64,000 nucleotides of DNA. It comes from Saonia flava (GTDB lineage Bacteria > Bacteroidota > Bacteroidia > Flavobacteriales > Flavobacteriaceae). Shown here piece by piece: positions 61,323 to 64,000 of the stretch (the stretch's first letter is position 1; the number at the start of each line of letters is the position of its first letter). The notes beneath the pieces are model-generated. The model saw only the letters and a program-made list of their open reading frames with translations. It was not told where the DNA came from and did not search any database. The stretch covers positions 1,177,825 to 1,241,824 of the forward strand of contig NZ_JAATJJ010000001.1 in assembly GCF_011927795.1 (NCBI RefSeq), written 5' to 3'. The translations under genes and the position numbers were made by a program.

Positions 61323-63344
61323 TTATCTGTTTATGTATATATATCCGGACAAGCTTTGCATATTTCCTGATGAATCTTCATAGTCCAGTACATAGAAATA
61401 CGTTCCTACGGGAAGTTTATTGTCTTGATCTACAGTTATTCTTCCTTCGGAAGTTCCATCGAATACATTTCCTTCTGTATTATATGCTTTTGTCATATAA
61501 ACAAGAACACCCCATCTATTATAGATATTAATGGTATTATTAGGATAGTTTTCTAATCCACTTATTGCCAAAACATCATGTATACCATCACCATTTGGTG
61601 TCAATACATTAAATACTTCTATTTCTTCTTCGGTTTCACCCAAATCTGAATCTAAGTAATTTGGAATACCATCACCATTGGAATCGTCATTTACGTAATT
61701 GCCATCACCATTCAAATCTTCGTCAATGGTCTCAATACCATCATCATCATCATCAGAATCCCTATAGTCCGATTCCAAATCTGAATCTGTATTTGGCAAG
61801 TTATTTATTGGGTCATCAATTTCATCATTGACATCTATATCTATTGTTGTACCACCTTCATAACCATCGTCCAGTCCATCATTATCTTTATCAGATCCTG
61901 TAAATAGAACATCTGCTATTCCATCATGGTCATGATCATGTGCCTCAATAGCATCCAAAATATTATCATTGTCGCTATCATCATCTAAATAATCTGGTAA
62001 ACTGTCCCCATCTGTATCTACGGGGAACAATCCTACGTTTCCATTATCTTCATAGGCATCATCCAGACCATTGTTATTAGCATCCAGACCGCTAGGTGGT
62101 ATATAACCTGATGTAGTCTGTGCTTCCACATTGTCTGGAATACCATCATTGTCACTATCAATATCCATATAATCCGCAAATCCATCACCATCAGAATCTG
62201 TTGGATTGGTGGATGGGTCGTTGTCACCATCTAAATTTAAATCTTCAAAGCTATCAAGGATACCATCATTATCTGCATCCAAATTGGTAATACCCATTGG
62301 ATTTACAACAACGGTGATTGTTCCCGTACTGCAATTACCTAAGCTGTCACATACTGTATAGGTGAATGTATCTGTACCCACAAAACCATTGTTGGGTATA
62401 TAGGTTATAGTATCATCTGATGGATCATTCGGTGTTCCATTATCATTAATTACTACAACACCATTCGTAGGAATTGTGGCCGTCAATGTACCTGTATTTG
62501 GCACATCATTATCATTTGACAAAACATCGATATCAACAGGGATGTTTTCATCTGTGACAACAGAATCATCAAACGCATCCACAATTGGCAATACATCCAC
62601 ATTTACTGTAGCGGTACTACAATCACCCAAAGCATTACAAACTGTATATGTAAAAGAATCTGAACCGTTATAATTAGGATTTGGAATATAGGTCAAAATA
62701 TCATCTGATGGGTCATTGGGCGTACCATTGTCATCAATGGATACGGAACCATTTAGTGGTCCTGAAGCTGCTAAGGTACCATCTGTAGGTAACCCACTAT
62801 CATTAGCATAAATATCTATTACCACTGAATCATCCTCATCTACCGTAGCAACATCATTTACTAAGCTGGCAGCTTGTTGCATACAAACAACTGTGAAACT
62901 GGGAAGTTCAATTGAATTACCTGCTTTTGTAATAGTTGGAGTATAACGTACTACGCTTTGGGTTGCCGTTACAACCGGTCTTGCTTGGTCTCCTGATACC
63001 GCTGGACTCCAACTCACTGTTGCCGAACCAGAAATACTGGCCGAAATGTCCAAGGTGACTTCATTGTCGGGTACATTACACTCCGTTAAAATGAAATATC
63101 CTGTAGCATTGGAGCCGCACAAGGTGCCATCATAAGTGGCAAAATACACTCCGGGCATTGTAGCTTCATAGAAAAAATCTGTTCCAAGAACAGTACTTGT
63201 GTCCGAAGCTTCAAACCACTGATAATTATTTTCATCGGTGCTATTAGGTGCTTGCAATAAAAACTGTGCATTGGCCCAATGAGAACTCAGTAATGTAAGT
63301 ACTAAGCTTATGAATAAAAATTTATATATTTTGATTGTCTTCAA
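61323..63344 (-). CDS. Type IX-secreted surface protein with tandem Ig-like and TSP3 repeats, gliding-type C-terminus
   Basis: A 673 aa secreted protein: signal peptide (1-27, ANAQ), unknown N-terminal region (28-160), two tandem-95-type Ig-like repeats (about 162-252 and 254-348, both with [11 protein letters not shown] and SFTYTVC or TFTYTVC), then Asp-rich TSP3-type calcium repeats (about 354-585), and the gliding-type CHU_C sorting domain (about 590-673: [21 protein letters not shown]). The C-terminus is a type B signal that is cleaved or anchored by type IX secretion. It pairs with the PorP/SprF gene downstream. A glue or adhesin function fits. Confidence 0.92.
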   Translation of the reverse strand: MKTIKIYKFLFISLVLTLLSSHWANAQFLLQAPNSTDENNYQWFEASDTSTVLGTDFFYEATMPGVYFATYDGTLCGSNATGYFILTECNVPDNEVTLDISASISGSATVSWSPAVSGDQARPVVTATQSVVRYTPTITKAGNSIELPSFTVVCMQQAASLVNDVATVDEDDSVVIDIYANDSGLPTDGTLAASGPLNGSVSIDDNGTPNDPSDDILTYIPNPNYNGSDSFTYTVCNALGDCSTATVNVDVLPIVDAFDDSVVTDENIPVDIDVLSNDNDVPNTGTLTATIPTNGVVVINDNGTPNDPSDDTITYIPNNGFVGTDTFTYTVCDSLGNCSTGTITVVVNPMGITNLDADNDGILDSFEDLNLDGDNDPSTNPTDSDGDGFADYMDIDSDNDGIPDNVEAQTTSGYIPPSGLDANNNGLDDAYEDNGNVGLFPVDTDGDSLPDYLDDDSDNDNILDAIEAHDHDHDGIADVLFTGSDKDNDGLDDGYEGGTTIDIDVNDEIDDPINNLPNTDSDLESDYRDSDDDDDGIETIDEDLNGDGNYVNDDSNGDGIPNYLDSDLGETEEEIEVFNVLTPNGDGIHDVLAISGLENYPNNTINIYNRWGVLVYMTKAYNTEGNVFDGTSEGRITVDQDNKLPVGTYFYVLDYEDSSGNMQSLSGYIYINR

Positions 63345-63374
63345 ATCTTTTGAATCTAATTTTTATTCAATTAC

Positions 63375-64000
63375 TTATTTTACAACAAACACTACATTAA
63401 TCAATGAATTATAATCCGCTGGTGAAGCAATGACATCATAGGTCATTACACCAAATTCATTAACTGAAACATTGGCAAATACGCTATTATCATAATATGT
63501 TACATAGTAATACAATTCAGTATTTGTATACGTTGGTATTGCAGCTGGAGCTAGGTTACTAGAAACCATAGGTGTTCCAAATTGTGTTGTATACTCCGTA
63601 TATAAGTTCAATATTCTTCCCGTCCCAGTTGTAGAAGCATCAACAGCTATCGATGGTGGATAGAATATTCGCGCTGCCTTAGAAACAATTGGGGCCATAG
63701 CTTGTACAGCTCCTTCAACCGTTGTTTCGTTTGCCGCATCTCCATCCGTATCTACTGCTGTAACTAAATTTACCTCTCCGGCGGTCTGGTCGTCAGTATT
63801 TACTGAACTTAAATTTACAGTCTCGTTTGCTGCTCCATCTTGGGCCAAGGTCAAGGTCGTACCATCAAAGGTCAATCCGGTTACCGATTCGTTACCAATT
63901 ACAGCATCAGCATCGTCCGTGTTCAAGGCTGCAAGCTCTGCATCCGTGGCAAAGGTCGTGTTCAAGTCCACTCCCGTTGCGCCAGCTGCGGCATTGGTCA
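63375..64000 (-). CDS. Repetitive secreted protein, C-terminal part (runs off the window)
   Basis: Open frame to the window edge, with at least 208 residues visible. The part near the edge is of low complexity and Asp/Thr/Ala-rich (TDAELAALNTDDADAVIGNE, TGLTFDGTTLTLAQDG), with VNTDDQTAGEVNLVTAVDTDGDAANET following. The last 105 residues are a globular beta-rich end (IFYPPSIAVDAST to NVVFVVK). It lacks a recognisable type A or B sorting tail. Base use is richer in GC than its neighbours toward the window edge. It lies 30 bp upstream of the type B surface protein, so it may be co-transcribed. Confidence 0.75.
   Translation of the reverse strand, partial: TNAAAGATGVDLNTTFATDAELAALNTDDADAVIGNESVTGLTFDGTTLTLAQDGAANETVNLSSVNTDDQTAGEVNLVTAVDTDGDAANETTVEGAVQAMAPIVSKAARIFYPPSIAVDASTTGTGRILNLYTEYTTQFGTPMVSSNLAPAAIPTYTNTELYYYVTYYDNSVFANVSVNEFGVMTYDVIASPADYNSLINVVFVVK

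Overview
The window looks like chromosomal DNA of a marine or aquatic member of the Flavobacteriaceae (Bacteroidota). The evidence is low GC, a transketolase split into two genes, many short lipoproteins with an SC/AC lipobox, a PorP/SprF protein next to a gliding-type (type IX secretion, type B) surface protein, Bacteroidota-type promoters (TTTG or TTG, about 20 bp, TAnnTTTG), almost no Shine-Dalgarno sites, and frequent TTG starts. I found no rRNA, prophage, insertion sequence or CRISPR array. The genus is not decidable from this; the Maribacter/Zobellia/Muricauda neighbourhood is a guess.

Layout. 1-237: start of tgt (queuosine). 346-2232: transketolase pair with a clear promoter. 2290-5460: beta-barrel protein, secreted FKBP lipoprotein, S4 RNA-binding protein, phosphoribosyltransferase, shikimate kinase. 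5594-5805: tRNA-Lys and tRNA-Leu. 5925-12459: operon holding all four enzymes for converting trans-4-hydroxy-L-proline to 2-oxoglutarate, with a DUF885 peptidase-like lipoprotein in the middle. 12460-14390: DUF1080 lipoprotein and two tandem TlpA-like proteins, one without its CxxC. 14470-20106: aconitase, then a MoxR / SurA-like / lipoprotein operon. 20249-24407: small proteins, then a lipoprotein operon (class A beta-lactamase-like, SGNH esterase, GH29 fucosidase). 24421-30083: rimO, beta-lactamase-like and amidohydrolase lipoproteins, ftsY, and a ribosomal operon (L28, L33, DUF4295). 30157-36084: a tightly packed recR / E2 / exonuclease / FAH / Hpt / cinA run. 36152-44681: sodium symporter, CoA-binding protein, large outer-membrane barrel, SDR and FabH, htpG. 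44751-48959: a DoxX-like protein, then a duplicated module of membrane-embedded AraC regulator plus tiny two-TM protein, ending in a cupin-like gene. 49003-52747: MOSC protein, secreted protein, AraC-AlkB pair, S1/P1 nuclease. 52920-60259: DUF5916 barrel, HAD phosphatase, DUF819 permease, DUF4369 lipoprotein, manA, queD, idi. 60358-64000: PorP/SprF, a tandem-Ig/TSP3 surface protein with a gliding-type C-terminus, and the 3' part of a repetitive surface protein.

The best candidate for something not yet described is 45347-48959. The two-gene module [seven-TM AraC regulator, 64-70 aa two-TM protein] occurs twice in tandem. An inverted repeat lies in front of the first regulator, and a shared motif (GTTCTnATTyCTGAA) lies in front of both small genes: once inverted, and three times direct. 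Other points worth a look are a terminator with no gene ahead of it at 38150, a sigma54-like element and TGTCA repeats upstream of htpG, the redox-dead TlpA paralogue, and several genes whose -10-like element abuts the start codon (possible leaderless mRNAs).

Limits: all family calls come from reading motifs by eye, with no database search. Promoters and operators are pattern matches only.
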